From Anaerolineales bacterium (GTDB taxonomy: Bacteria > Chloroflexota > Anaerolineae > 4572-78 > J111): a stretch of DNA of 64,000 bases. The stretch is taken from the NCBI GenBank assembly GCA_020634935.1, contig JACKAT010000014.1:54128-118127 (forward strand). Direction: 5' to 3'. A program made the position numbers and the translations under genes. Positions 42,625-51,977 of this stretch are shown here, piece by piece. The notes below the pieces were generated by a model, which worked only from the letters and a program-made list of their open reading frames with translations, had not been told where the DNA came from and did no database searches. The stretch's first letter is position 1, and each line of letters opens with the position of its first letter.

Positions 42625-43380
42625 GTGTACATTCCTATGACAAAAAAGCTCCCTCAGTCTATTTTGCACAAGTTTGTCTTTCAAGCAGATTATAAACCCT
42701 ACCTGAAATTCTATGATCTGTTTTATTCTGCTGCACAAAAACTCAGTGGTTATAACCATTGGGAAACCAACAGATTATATGTATTCTTACATGATTATGA
42801 AAAACATTGTACTCTTGCAGTACGACATAATATTATTGCTTATGAATGGGATTATAGAGGAACAGATAACTATATAAGTGATGTTAGTGATGCATTAGAG
42901 ATACTCCCTTCTGCACTTGAGATAAAAACGTTTAAAAGACTTGGCTTCCGACAACAGCTTTTAATTCCAACTAATATGAGGTTTGAAGAAATAAATAATA
43001 TTCTGAACCTAAAATTCTTCTCACAAGTCAACCAATTAACTAACCTCTTTCCATCAGGTGTAAATGATATGTCATACATTGCTGTAGGCTCAGATGATGA
43101 ACTTGATTTACGTATTATGGTAGGGCCTATGAAAAAGGAGGAAATAACCAATCACATTAAGATAAATCAAAAATATAATTTTGCACCCAATAGACCAGAT
43201 GATTATACGTCTATTTTATCGAGCTATCCAGAGGTTTCCGTTTATATAGATATTGACATTTTTCGTCGAGATGAAGAAATTGAAATTCCAGCAGACTATG
43301 CTCTTGACTTTTTAGAAAAGGCGGATGCTATGGTACAAAATAAACTAGTTCTATTAAAAGAATATATATTCGCGCGATAA
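42625..43380 (+). CDS. Hypothetical protein of an AT-rich island (TIGR04255-like?)
   Basis: 251 residues, intact, no signal or membrane segment. I do not recognise conserved motifs with confidence. The layout (an N-terminal beta part, FKRLGFRQQLLIPTNMRFEE near residue 100 and DELDLRIMVGPMKKEE near 155) recalls the TIGR04255 family, sporadic proteins often found near defence genes. AT content is clearly higher than in the flanking genes, suggesting transfer. It is followed after 11 bp by a broken gene, possibly its former partner. The start could also be at a later ATG (MTKKLP...). Confidence 0.6.
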   Translation: MYIPMTKKLPQSILHKFVFQADYKPYLKFYDLFYSAAQKLSGYNHWETNRLYVFLHDYEKHCTLAVRHNIIAYEWDYRGTDNYISDVSDALEILPSALEIKTFKRLGFRQQLLIPTNMRFEEINNILNLKFFSQVNQLTNLFPSGVNDMSYIAVGSDDELDLRIMVGPMKKEEITNHIKINQKYNFAPNRPDDYTSILSSYPEVSVYIDIDIFRRDEEIEIPADYALDFLEKADAMVQNKLVLLKEYIFAR

Positions 43381-43391
43381 TGATCTAAACG

Positions 43392-44039
43392 ATGGAAACT
43401 TTAACCTCAATTAATCAAACAAATCCAGATTTAAGTTCGTCGCAGGGTGAAGAAAATCCAACATCTGTACGAAACTCTTCCTGGGAGAGTAAATCTCATC
43501 AGAAAAAAGCCGCCTTCTTAGAAGATGTATATACTACTATTGAGAAACCAGAAATAGCCTCTGGAACCATGAAGGTGAAGTAACCCAAGTAGAAAATCAT
43601 AGGTTTGCCAGCAAAGTTGTACCTAGACCCGCTTTGAAAAAAGATTAATAAGACAGGCCAGTGAAGATTACTTGCAAATCATACGGGCATATTATATGAA
43701 GTTAATTCTTCAGTCGGTTCACAATATACAACCGCATGCAGGAACTCCAAACGCGAGTGTATACATCCACAAAATCTTAACATAATTCGTGATTTCGACG
43801 AAAAATCACCAGATGATCCAATATTAGAAATTTTGTTTGCTTTCTATGACGCTTTAGCCTATGACAATCAATGGACGGCTTATACTTCTATTCAGTTCAG
43901 AAGAAGCTGAAGAGATTCTGAATCGAGTCACTAGAGACACAATTAAAGCAAAGGATATAGAAAAGCGATTGCTGCACTTGATAATGTCGGATTTGATACA
44001 ATTCCTTATCAGTTTTCTTTAGAAGATGATATGTTGTAA
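43392..44039 (+). pseudogene. Broken gene of the AT-rich island, at least two frameshifts
   Basis: Starts METLTSINQTNPDLSSSQGE and runs to a stop at 43583, but the frame can be followed by shifts: WNHEGEVTQVENHRFASKVV, IRDFDEKSPDDPILEILFAF, SSEEAEEILNRVTRDTIKAK, and KAIAALDNVGFDTIPYQFSL ending at TAA 44037-44039. The pieces lie in order in different frames, which marks a decayed gene of about 215 codons. No family recognised. It directly follows the intact hypothetical gene, suggesting a former two-gene unit. Confidence 0.6.
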
Positions 44040-44898
44040 TCTCTAAAGATTGCCATTTCAGAGGGATGTCTTTTGTGTGAGGTTCCGATTGTTCCGCATA
44101 AATTATCAAATGAATAATCTGTATGTTCAAGTTGCATATTCTTTGGTGTTTCTAGGGCGATAATTGCATCTCCTATCTTGCCACACATTCGGCAACTACA
44201 AGCTTTGCCCCTATATCTATTATTTTTCGTAAGTTCTCCGTTATCTCTACAAACCCTTTATTTTCACTGCTATTTGGTCTATCCAAGTTTTCTGCTTGCT
44301 GAATGAAAGACTCAACTTCGGTCCTGAATCGATCTAGGATAAAATCATCAACCTCACACCTGTTACGACAATCCTCTGTATCGTTGAATTTTGTATAAAT
44401 TGCTCAAGTTGATATTGAACAGAATATTGATCTGTCTGTGCGGAAACCAACAGAACTTCAGCCCTAGCACATCGAGTAGTGTTTACACCTATATTGATAA
44501 ATTCTCTTCTTAATTGACTTTCAATACGCTTGATCAAATATCCTAGACGACGGAGAGCTTTAGGCTTGTCTCGTGGATTCATATCATTGAGTTGATGAGT
44601 ATCAATAAGGCAAAACCAATCGCATTACAGCTTTAATTTCCCACCTTTAAATCGATTACTCCAGACAGCGAGGCGTCCCCACACTATCAATATTTGGCAT
44701 AGTAAGCACAAAGTAGAAATTAATGAATGGAGTAATACTGCGCTTTATTCCATCGAACGTAATCTGAGATGTAGACATCTTCATCAGCAAATTGATCCTC
44801 AAAATATCTTCTATAGGCCTACTTCCCAATAACATAGGTTGAGCAACTGAACTATCTACAAATGTTTGATAACAATGCCCCCTTATACTTACTTTCAA
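44009..44898 (-). pseudogene. Broken PIN-like gene, several frameshifts
   Basis: On the minus strand: MKVSIRGHCYQTFVDSSVAQ (44898-44656), a second piece with RLGYLIKRIESQLRREFINI (44582-44334), then in other frames CEVDDFILDRFRTEVESFIQ and, near the end, GDAIIALETPKNMQLEHTDY followed by SFDNLCGTIG. The last block has the GDAIIAL...TxxxxFxxLC pattern of PIN-like nuclease domains. Frames change at least three times. It is convergent with the other broken gene; their tails overlap by about 30 bp. Confidence 0.5.
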
Positions 44899-44964
44899 GG
44901 TTAGCTCTCAAGCAGCTAATTATAACTCGTAAGTCTGCACGCATTTTCTTTGAGATTAATGGGA

Positions 44965-45453
44965 TCACAGTCTAATTCTCAACAACAGGTTCACCCCATT
45001 ATCACACAACTGCCGGATGATTTCAATAGGATTAACAAACCAAGGCGTATTTTTGAACCACTGAATCACTGAGGTAGCTGACAACTCATCTTCTTCAATT
45101 ACAGCCGGTTTAACTTTCTTTTTTTGGTTTTGAACAAATCGCCTGACAACTCGGGAATTAACCTGATCAAGTTGTCGGCCTTTAGGCGTTAGCGCCCAAA
45201 CACCTCGACTAGAGTTTTCTAAAACCCCATATTTTTTCAGATATGTTCTGGCCCAAGCCAGACGATATTCAACCTCGGTTTGACTACCTTTTTCAGGGTC
45301 GTGCAATATCTCAAGCTGCTCATCCGAAAGCTTCGCAATTTCGATGACCGTGTTATTGATCTCTTCAATTGTACCTGAACCGCCAAGTTGTTTAAGGGCT
45401 TGAATAACGGGGTTCATAAATTTATCAAAGGTGGGTATATTTACGTGCGACAT
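44965..45453 (-). pseudogene. Truncated Mrr-type restriction protein (N-terminal domain only)
   Basis: 162 residues. The Mrr N-terminal winged helix is clear: IPTFDKFMNPVIQALKQLGG at 6-25, EVEYRLAWARTYLKKYGVLE and RGVWALTPKGR. Normal Mrr proteins are about 300 residues with a C-terminal nuclease domain, which is absent; the frame ends after NLLLRIRL. The last third (SATSVIQWFKNTPWFVNPIE) is covered by a 90-bp stretch that occurs again upstream of the gene, so the truncation probably arose by recombination. It may still be expressed as a DNA-binding fragment. Confidence 0.75.
44994..45083. repeat. 90-bp perfect direct repeat, copy 1 (inside truncated mrr)
   Basis: CCCCATTATCACACAACTGC begins and GAATCACTGAGGTAGCTGAC leads to the end. 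The same 90 bp occurs at 45479-45568, 485 bp away in the same orientation. This copy encodes part of the end of the Mrr fragment. Confidence 0.95.
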
Positions 45454-45478
45454 TTTTATTTTTCCAATGAACCTCTAC

Positions 45479-45568
45479 CCCCATTATCACACAACTGCCG
45501 GATGATTTCAATAGGATTAACAAACCAAGGCGTATTTTTGAACCACTGAATCACTGAGGTAGCTGACA
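45479..45568. repeat. 90-bp perfect direct repeat, copy 2
   Basis: Identical to 44994-45083. It lies just upstream (on the minus strand) of the truncated mrr gene and is followed by the tandem array. Perfect identity means recent duplication. Confidence 0.95.
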
Positions 45569-45600
45569 TCACTGAGGGTCGTATCTATTCAGCGGTTTCA

Positions 45601-45915
45601 GTGGTCATCAATGAATCAGTGATTCAACATCGTGAGCGAGGCATGTTGTGCTGTGCATGCGGTGATCATCATCGTGATCGAGGCATGTCGCGCTGTGCAT
45701 GCGGTGATCACGATCGTGATCGAGGCATGTCGCGCCGTGCAAGCGGCGATCATCATCGTGATCGAGGCATGTTGTGCAGCGCAAGCGGTGATCACGATCG
45801 TGATCGGGGCATGTTGTGCAGCGCAAGCGGTGATCACGATCGTGATCGGGACATGTCGCGCCGTGCAAGAGGCGATCATCATCGTGATCGGGACATGTCG
45901 CGCCGTGCAAGCGGT
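45601..45915. repeat. Exact 42-bp tandem array with 16-bp palindromic cores
   Basis: The marker GCATGT/ACATGT recurs at 45641, 45683, 45725, 45767, 45809, 45851 and 45893, always 42 bp apart. Units carry either the perfect palindrome GATCACGATCGTGATC or the imperfect GATCATCATCGTGATC, followed by GCATGTCGCGCCGTGCAAGC-type sequence. Because 42 is divisible by three, several frames on both strands stay open and would give 14-residue repeats (for example DHHRDRGMSRRASG); no ribosome site supports any. No unique spacers, so not CRISPR. Confidence 0.92.
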
Positions 45916-46050
45916 GACAAAGCAAGCTTTGTCGCTCCGGTAAACTTTCATTATCGGTGCTGGCGCGCAGGTTCGGTCGCACTCGCTTGAAAATAGATTT
46001 AGTAGAACAAATCGCTGATTTGTTTGGGTTGGGACAAGTCGCTGACTTGT
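45916..46050. repeat. Cluster of three short hairpins
   Basis: GACAAAGCAAGCTTTGTC (45916-45933), AACAAATCGCTGATTTGTT (46006-46024) and ACAAGTCGCTGACTTGT (46034-46050). The same three families occur at 24.1-24.3 kb in the opposite order. They follow the stop of the GH3 gene. Confidence 0.88.
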
Positions 46051-46075
46051 TCTACAGTTTTCATTCTTTTAGGGC

Positions 46076-48433
46076 TCAATTGACTCTCACCTGACTAAAG
46101 AACTGCTTGTCTCGGCTAATGTCCGTGGTCTCGCCGGTAATTTCAAGCCGGCCTTTGAGCGGCAGATCCTCAGAAGAGGAGCCGACCATGAGGTCGAGCG
46201 TACCCGGTTCAACGACGTATTGCATCTTTTGATCGTAAAAGCCCAGTTGGTTGGTAAAGAGTTCAAAGGTAACGGTTTGGGTTTGGCCCGGCTCCAGCGT
46301 AATCCGTTTAAAGCCTTTCAGTTCCTTCATCGGCCGCGTGACCGAGACATAGGCCATGCGGGTGTAAAGCTGGATCACCTCATCGCCGGGCCGGTCGCCG
46401 GTATTGGTCACCTCAACCCGAACCTGAACGGACTCCCCGGCGGCGGCCTGCGGTGGGGATAGGCACAGGTTATCGTAGCGGAAGGTCGTGTAGCTCAGCC
46501 CGTAGCCGAACGGCCAGAGCGGTTTGTTGCTCAAATCGACGTAGGTTTCTTTCCAGTGCGAGCGCCCGCCCGACGGTTTGTGGTTGTAGTAGATGGGAAT
46601 TTGGCCGACTTCTCGCGGCACGGTGATGGGCAGCTTGCCACCGGGATTAACCTGGCCGAACAAAACCTCGGCTACGGCTTCCGCGCCTTCTTCGCCGGGC
46701 AGCCAGGCCTCGACGATGGCCGGCACGTGCTCGGCGGCCCAGGCGACCGACAGCGGCCGGCCGTTGATCAGCACCAGCACAACCGGCGTGCCGGTAGCGT
46801 GGATAGCTTCCACCAGTTCGGCTTGCACCCCGGTCAGATTGAGATCGGCCCGGTCGCGGGCTTCGCCGCAGGTGCAGTCATCGGTTAAACCCGATTTGCC
46901 GCCGACAAAAACCAGGGCCACCTCGGCCTGGCGCGCGGCCTCAACCGCCGCCGCAAAGCCGGAGCGGTCGTCGCCCTGCACCGCGCAGCCCGGCGCGTAG
47001 AGAATGTCCGTCTCGGTCGAAACCGTATCGCGCAGGGCCTGCAAGATGGTGTGCATCGGCACAAAGGCGTCGTCGATCTCCATCGCATCAGGCACCGGCA
47101 TGCCCAGCCCCATATCTTTCTGGCGGGCCTCCATCAGGCTTTCGATGTGACAAATGTAGGCATAGTCGCCCACTAAATGACGAGTCGTGTCGGCTTGCGG
47201 CCCGATGACGGCCAGCTTATCGATCTTCGGGTCGAGCGGCAGCAGGTCGCCATCGTTTTTGAGTAGCACCATCGACTTTTGCGCGATTTGCCGGGCTAAC
47301 TGCCGTTGGGCCGGGGTGTCGAACACCGGGGTGACGGCGGCCTCATCGACATAGGGCTGTTCAAACAGCCCCAGCGCAAACTTTTGGGTCAGCAGACGGC
47401 CAACACTGCGGTCAATGACCGCCAGGTCGAGCCGGCCGGTTTCGACCGCCTCTTGCAGCGGGCCGCCGTAGCAATCGGTGTTGGGCAGCTCGATGTCGAT
47501 GCCGGCGGTGAGCGCTCGCACCGCCGAATCGACCTTGTTGTTGGTAATCTGGTGGGCTTGCTGGAGCTGGTTCACGGCAAAATAATCGGAGACGACCACA
47601 CCATCGAAGCCCCATTCCTGGCGCAAAATGGTATCCAGCAGCTCCTCGGAGGCGGCGCAGGGAACGCCGTCTAACTCGTTGTAGCCGTTCATAACCGACT
47701 GCAACTGGCCTTCCTTCACGGCGGCTTCAAACGGCAGCAAATAGACCTCACGCAGTTCGCGGGCGGGGATGTGAGCGGGGTTCCAGTTGAAACCGCCGTC
47801 CGGCACGCCGTAGCCCACAAAATGTTTGGCCGTGGCCACAATGCGGCCGGTCCAGTCGTCGCCTTGCAGGCCGCGTACATAATGAACGCCCATCAGCGCG
47901 GTCAGATACGGGTCCTCGCCAAAGGTTTCCTCCACGCGGCCCCAGCGCGGGTCGCGCACAACGTCGAGCACGGGCGACAGCCCTTGATGCGCTCCGGCGG
48001 CGCGCATTTGTTCGCGGACCACGGCGGCCATCGCGCCGGCCAGTTCGGGCTGCCAGGTGCTGGCCAGGCCAATGATTTGGGGGAAGCAGGTGGCATTGCG
48101 GGCCATATAACCGCTGCAGCACTCCTCGTGGACCAGGGCCGGAATGCCCAACCGGGTATGTTCAAGCAAATAGCGTTGAAGGGTATTGGCCAGTTTAGCG
48201 CCGTCGGCCGGAGTGAGGCTGCTGGCGCCGGCTACGCGGGTGATGTGACCAATGCCATCGGCCATATGTTTGCGGGCCTTGTCAGCATCGAATTTCATGT
48301 CGGTCAGGAGTTCAAAAACCCAGGCGCTGCCCAATTGGGCAATCTTTTCGGTCAAGGTCATGTGGGAGAGCAGATCGGCGACTCGTTCCTCGATGGATAA
48401 GGCGGAGTTTTGGTAAGGATAGGGTTGGGTCAT
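46076..48433 (-). CDS. Beta-glucosidase/beta-xylosidase, glycoside hydrolase family 3
   Basis: 785 residues without signal peptide, so cytoplasmic. The N-terminal barrel has the substrate loop RDPRWGRVEETFGEDPYL (160-177), AKHFVGYG (202-209) and the nucleophile Asp283 in VVSDYF. The alpha/beta sandwich follows at about 390-610 and a fibronectin-III-like domain at about 680-760. It hydrolyses beta-glucosides or beta-xylosides from the non-reducing end. Together with the GH43 enzyme 123 bp upstream and the ABC importer it points to xylo-oligosaccharide use. A 42-bp perfect palindrome lies in the spacer before it. Confidence 0.94.
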   Translation of the reverse strand: MTQPYPYQNSALSIEERVADLLSHMTLTEKIAQLGSAWVFELLTDMKFDADKARKHMADGIGHITRVAGASSLTPADGAKLANTLQRYLLEHTRLGIPALVHEECCSGYMARNATCFPQIIGLASTWQPELAGAMAAVVREQMRAAGAHQGLSPVLDVVRDPRWGRVEETFGEDPYLTALMGVHYVRGLQGDDWTGRIVATAKHFVGYGVPDGGFNWNPAHIPARELREVYLLPFEAAVKEGQLQSVMNGYNELDGVPCAASEELLDTILRQEWGFDGVVVSDYFAVNQLQQAHQITNNKVDSAVRALTAGIDIELPNTDCYGGPLQEAVETGRLDLAVIDRSVGRLLTQKFALGLFEQPYVDEAAVTPVFDTPAQRQLARQIAQKSMVLLKNDGDLLPLDPKIDKLAVIGPQADTTRHLVGDYAYICHIESLMEARQKDMGLGMPVPDAMEIDDAFVPMHTILQALRDTVSTETDILYAPGCAVQGDDRSGFAAAVEAARQAEVALVFVGGKSGLTDDCTCGEARDRADLNLTGVQAELVEAIHATGTPVVLVLINGRPLSVAWAAEHVPAIVEAWLPGEEGAEAVAEVLFGQVNPGGKLPITVPREVGQIPIYYNHKPSGGRSHWKETYVDLSNKPLWPFGYGLSYTTFRYDNLCLSPPQAAAGESVQVRVEVTNTGDRPGDEVIQLYTRMAYVSVTRPMKELKGFKRITLEPGQTQTVTFELFTNQLGFYDQKMQYVVEPGTLDLMVGSSSEDLPLKGRLEITGETTDISRDKQFFSQVRVN

Positions 48434-48471
48434 TGTGTTTAACCTTTATAATCAATGGATTTGGCGGGGGG

Positions 48472-48513
48472 AATAATTAATAATTAATCGTTAACGATTA
48501 ATTATTAATTATT
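48472..48513. repeat. 42-bp perfect AT-rich palindrome
   Basis: AATAATTAATAATTAATCG, centre TTAA, then the exact reverse complement. It is 38 bp before the GH3 start, in the operon spacer. It is built from repeated AATTAATA words and belongs to the word-type hairpins. Confidence 0.95.
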
Positions 48514-48556
48514 TTCTAGCCGCCGCTTTTGGGTTACGCTAAGTTATCTTTTAATT

Positions 48557-50119
48557 TTAAGTTGTGCTTTGTTCATCGACCTCACCGTAATCAAACCACT
48601 CGAAAAAGGCAGGGGTTCGACTGGCCTGGCCGTTGCCGGTGGCGTACATGGCCAGATAGACGCCGGTAAAGCCGCCGGCCACTTCGGTCGAGATGTAGCG
48701 CGTGTCGCCGGTAGCCAAGGTGTGCGGCTCGGCCGAGTCGAGGGAGAAGCCGAAGGTATATTTTTCGCGTTCGGCGCGGATGGTGAGCGTCACCGGTCCC
48801 GGCGCAATGTCTTCGCTAGCGACGACGGCGGTCAGCGGCCCAATCCGCTGGCGAACGGCCACGCGGCGCTGGCCGGCCTGCTGCATCACCAGGAGATCAT
48901 AATGGTGGCGAGGATTCATCCAGACGGTCAACCCGGCTTCTTCACCGTCTGCGTCGGGTTCAAAATCAAGCAGCGCCGCCACTTGGGCATCCAAATGCTG
49001 CTGCCGGCGGCCGATAAAGATCACCGGCGCGCCGTCGTCCAGCCGAGAGGCATTGCCCAGCAGCCGCAAAGCGCCCGGCCGGTCGGTCAGCGACCCGTCG
49101 TCGGCCCAGGGGTGGCCCAGAAAGTTCCACGGCAGGCTCAGTTCGGGTTGATCGAAATCATCGCGGATGGGAGGGCGCTCCCAGACGACGGTAGGCAAGT
49201 GCGGGCCAGCCATCGCCAGCCGGATACGGCCGTGATCGCCCACATGCGGCCAGCCCTGGTCATCCCAGGTGACCGGCGCTAGAAAAGTTTCGCGGCCCAA
49301 GTGATAATACGGCGGGTAGCTGTAGGGCCGAAAACCCAGGCAGACCAGCCACCAACTGCCGTCGTGGGCCTTGACCAAATCGGCATGGCCCAGTCCTTGA
49401 AACGGGCTGTGGAGGCCACCCTGGCTTAAAATAGGGTTGTGGGGGCATGGTTCCCACGGCCCCCACGGCGAGGCGCTGCGGGCCAGCGTAACCCTATGAT
49501 TGTACTCCGTCCCGCCCTCGGCAATCATCAGGTAATAGGTATCGCCAATTTTATAGAGATGAGGCGCTTCCGGGTACTTGCCGCCGGTACCGAACCAGAT
49601 TGGCCGGGGCCGGCTCAGATGTAGACCGGTAGCGATATCGATCTCACTTTGTTGGATACCCCAACTCGGGTTGGCGGGGTCGATCTCCTCCGGCAGCGGC
49701 TCGTGGATGAAGGTGCTGGTCAGGTAGACCCGGCCGTCGTCATCAAAGTAGAGCGAGGGATCGATGCCGCTTTGATCGACCCAGATCGGTTCGGACCACT
49801 CGCCGAAGGGATCGCGGGTGTGGACGTAGAAGTTGCCGCCGTCGGTGACGTTGGTGGTTACCATATAAAAGACGCCGTTGTGATAGCGGATCGTCGGGGC
49901 AAAGATGCCGCCGGACGGGGTGAAGGTAACCAGCGGCAGTTGGCTGGGCCGGGTCAGACAATGTCCAATCTGCCGCCAATAGATCAGATCACGGCTGTGA
50001 AAGAGGGGCACACCCGGGAAATATTCAAACGAACTGGCGACCAGAAAGTAGTCATGCCCCACGCGGCAGATACTGGGGTCGGGGTAGAAACCGGGAATGA
50101 TGGGGTTCGGGATTTTCAT
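48557..50119 (-). CDS. Beta-xylosidase/arabinofuranosidase, glycoside hydrolase family 43
   Basis: 520 residues from ATG 50117-50119; the frame is open upstream, but that part overlaps the permease gene in another frame. Five-bladed propeller with general base Asp14 in FYPDPS, Asp120 in SGIDPSLYFD and general acid Glu184 in KYPEAPHLYK. A C-terminal beta-sandwich (about 320-515, with the XynB-type end) follows. Cytoplasmic. It removes xylose or arabinose from imported oligosaccharides. It starts 17 bp after the permease stop, so it is in the importer operon. Confidence 0.94.
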   Translation of the reverse strand: MKIPNPIIPGFYPDPSICRVGHDYFLVASSFEYFPGVPLFHSRDLIYWRQIGHCLTRPSQLPLVTFTPSGGIFAPTIRYHNGVFYMVTTNVTDGGNFYVHTRDPFGEWSEPIWVDQSGIDPSLYFDDDGRVYLTSTFIHEPLPEEIDPANPSWGIQQSEIDIATGLHLSRPRPIWFGTGGKYPEAPHLYKIGDTYYLMIAEGGTEYNHRVTLARSASPWGPWEPCPHNPILSQGGLHSPFQGLGHADLVKAHDGSWWLVCLGFRPYSYPPYYHLGRETFLAPVTWDDQGWPHVGDHGRIRLAMAGPHLPTVVWERPPIRDDFDQPELSLPWNFLGHPWADDGSLTDRPGALRLLGNASRLDDGAPVIFIGRRQQHLDAQVAALLDFEPDADGEEAGLTVWMNPRHHYDLLVMQQAGQRRVAVRQRIGPLTAVVASEDIAPGPVTLTIRAEREKYTFGFSLDSAEPHTLATGDTRYISTEVAGGFTGVYLAMYATGNGQASRTPAFFEWFDYGEVDEQSTT

Positions 50120-50136
50120 CGGCAGCTCACTCCGCC

Positions 50137-50982
50137 TTAACCTTTCAGCGCCCCGGCGGTCAGGCCGGACACGATCTGGCGTTCGGCCAAGAAGTAAAAG
50201 AGGATGGTGGGGATCATGGTGATGGTGACGAAGGCCATAATCAGCGCCCAATCCGAGACGTATTGGCCCATAAACTGCATCGTACCCAGCGGCAGCGTCC
50301 ATTTATCTTCGCTGTTGAGCACCAACAGCGGCAGGAAAAGCTGGTTCCAGGAGGTGACCATCGCCAGCACGGAAACCGCCGCGATGGCCGGCCGGGCCAG
50401 CGGCAAGAGAATTCGCCAGAAGAAATCAAAGGTGGTGCAGCCGTCGATGTAGGCCGCGTCTTGCAGTTCGCCGGGAACGGCTTGGAAGAAGCCACGTAAA
50501 ATCAGGACATTGAGCGACAGGCCAAAGGCGATTTGCGGCACGATCACGCCCCAGTACGTATCCAGCCCGCCTAACTGGCGCAGTAGAATGTATTCGGGCA
50601 GAATGGCTACGCTGATGGGAAACAGCAAGCCGATGGTAAAGTAGTTGAATAAGAAATTTTTGCCGGCGAACTGGGTCCGGGCGAAGGCGAACGCGGCCAT
50701 GCTGGCGCAAAAGACCACGCCGACCACCGTGCCAACGGTAATAATCAGGCTGTTACGCAACATCACCCAGAAGGTGTCGGTGGCTAAAATGCTGATATAA
50801 TTTTCCCAGCGGATGGGGTTGGGCGGCTGGTAGGGAAAACTGACGAACTCATCGCGGGTTTTCATGCCGCCCCAGATCATCAACAAAATCGGTACAAAGA
50901 TGATCAACACAACGACCATCAGGATGGCATACTGCCAGGAGAGGTTGAGATAGCGCCGAATGTGGGTTTTTGATGTAGCCAT
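50137..50982 (-). CDS. Sugar ABC transporter permease, MalG type (xylan locus)
   Basis: 281 residues, about six membrane segments, the first at about 15-38. The EAA loop is GELQDAAYIDGCTTFDFFWR near residue 175, a slightly altered form. It pairs with the permease encoded 16 bp upstream. CUT1-family importer; no ATPase gene in the locus. Confidence 0.93.
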   Translation of the reverse strand: MATSKTHIRRYLNLSWQYAILMVVVLIIFVPILLMIWGGMKTRDEFVSFPYQPPNPIRWENYISILATDTFWVMLRNSLIITVGTVVGVVFCASMAAFAFARTQFAGKNFLFNYFTIGLLFPISVAILPEYILLRQLGGLDTYWGVIVPQIAFGLSLNVLILRGFFQAVPGELQDAAYIDGCTTFDFFWRILLPLARPAIAAVSVLAMVTSWNQLFLPLLVLNSEDKWTLPLGTMQFMGQYVSDWALIMAFVTITMIPTILFYFLAERQIVSGLTAGALKG

Positions 50983-50998
50983 AATGCCTTATCCTTTC

Positions 50999-51943
50999 TT
51001 ACGCGCCGTAACCGCCGACATACTCTTGCTCTTTGAACACATTTTGATAAATGAGCGAGAAGGCGATGCAGATCATAAACATCACCACCGCGACGGCGGA
51101 ACCGTACCCCAAATAGAAGCGAATAAAGCCAAAGCGATAGAGATAGGTCGCCATCACCTCGCTGGCCCCGGCCGGACCGCCTTCAGTCAGAATCCAGACC
51201 AGATCGAACAATTGAATCGAACCCAGCACCGATAGGTAGACGGTGGTACGGATGGTACTGCGCAGCAGGGGAATAATAATATACCAGATGGTTTGGAACG
51301 AGGTCGCGCCGTCTATTTTGGCCGCGTCTTCCAGATCGGCTGGGATACTTTGCAATCCGGCCATGTAAAGGAGCATGTGAAAGCCAAAATATTTCCAGGT
51401 GAGCACGACAAAGATGGCGGGCATCACCGTCTTAACATCGCCCAGCCAGGGGACAATGGCGGTATCCAAATTGACCAGAATCGCATTGATTAACCCGTAG
51501 TGCGGGTCCGGGTGATACAACGAGCGCCAGATGACCGCCGTAATGACTTCGGACAGGACGTACGGCAGAAAGAAGGTGACGCGGAAGAAGGCGCGCCCCG
51601 GTAGACTGCGCCCGACCATCAGGGCCAAGATGAGGGCCAGCGGCAACTGCAAGGCGACGGACAGCGCCACAATCAGCAAGCTGTTTTGCACGGCTCGCAA
51701 AAAGTTTTTGTCGCTCAAGATGCGGCTGTAATTATCCAACGCCACGAAATCGATGGCTGGGCCGAACCCTTTCCAATTGAAGAGGCTGTAATAGGCTGAT
51801 TGAGCAATCGGGTAAATCAGGAAAACCGTAAACAGCACCAGCGCCGGAGCCAGAAAGACCAAAATGGTAAACAGCTTTTGCAGTTGCATCGACGATGTGT
51901 ATTTTGAAAGCCTAGAAGTACGCGTGTGAGTCGATATATTCAT
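50999..51943 (-). CDS. Sugar ABC transporter permease, MalF type (xylan locus)
   Basis: 314 residues from ATG 51943; another ATG at 51889 would remove 18 polar residues. Membrane segments start at about 27-50; EAA loop LEDAAKIDGATSFQTIWYII near residue 205. It is downstream of the binding protein gene by 176 bp, where an inverted-repeat element sits. Partner of the MalG-type permease. Confidence 0.93.
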   Translation of the reverse strand: MNISTHTRTSRLSKYTSSMQLQKLFTILVFLAPALVLFTVFLIYPIAQSAYYSLFNWKGFGPAIDFVALDNYSRILSDKNFLRAVQNSLLIVALSVALQLPLALILALMVGRSLPGRAFFRVTFFLPYVLSEVITAVIWRSLYHPDPHYGLINAILVNLDTAIVPWLGDVKTVMPAIFVVLTWKYFGFHMLLYMAGLQSIPADLEDAAKIDGATSFQTIWYIIIPLLRSTIRTTVYLSVLGSIQLFDLVWILTEGGPAGASEVMATYLYRFGFIRFYLGYGSAVAVVMFMICIAFSLIYQNVFKEQEYVGGYGA

Positions 51944-51977
51944 AAATCTTACCCCGCTAACGTTTTATGGGATCAGC

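Noticed and set aside
5030..45915. CRISPR arrays
   Set aside because: Both tandem arrays lack unique spacers; units are contiguous, and no cas gene is present.
45601..45990. Open frames on both strands across the 42-bp array (DHDRDRGM-type repeats)
   Set aside because: A period divisible by three keeps all stop-free frames open. No start signal or family supports coding.
50120..50302. N-terminal extension of the GH43 enzyme (His-rich)
   Set aside because: It overlaps the permease gene in another frame; the conserved GH43 start is at 50119.
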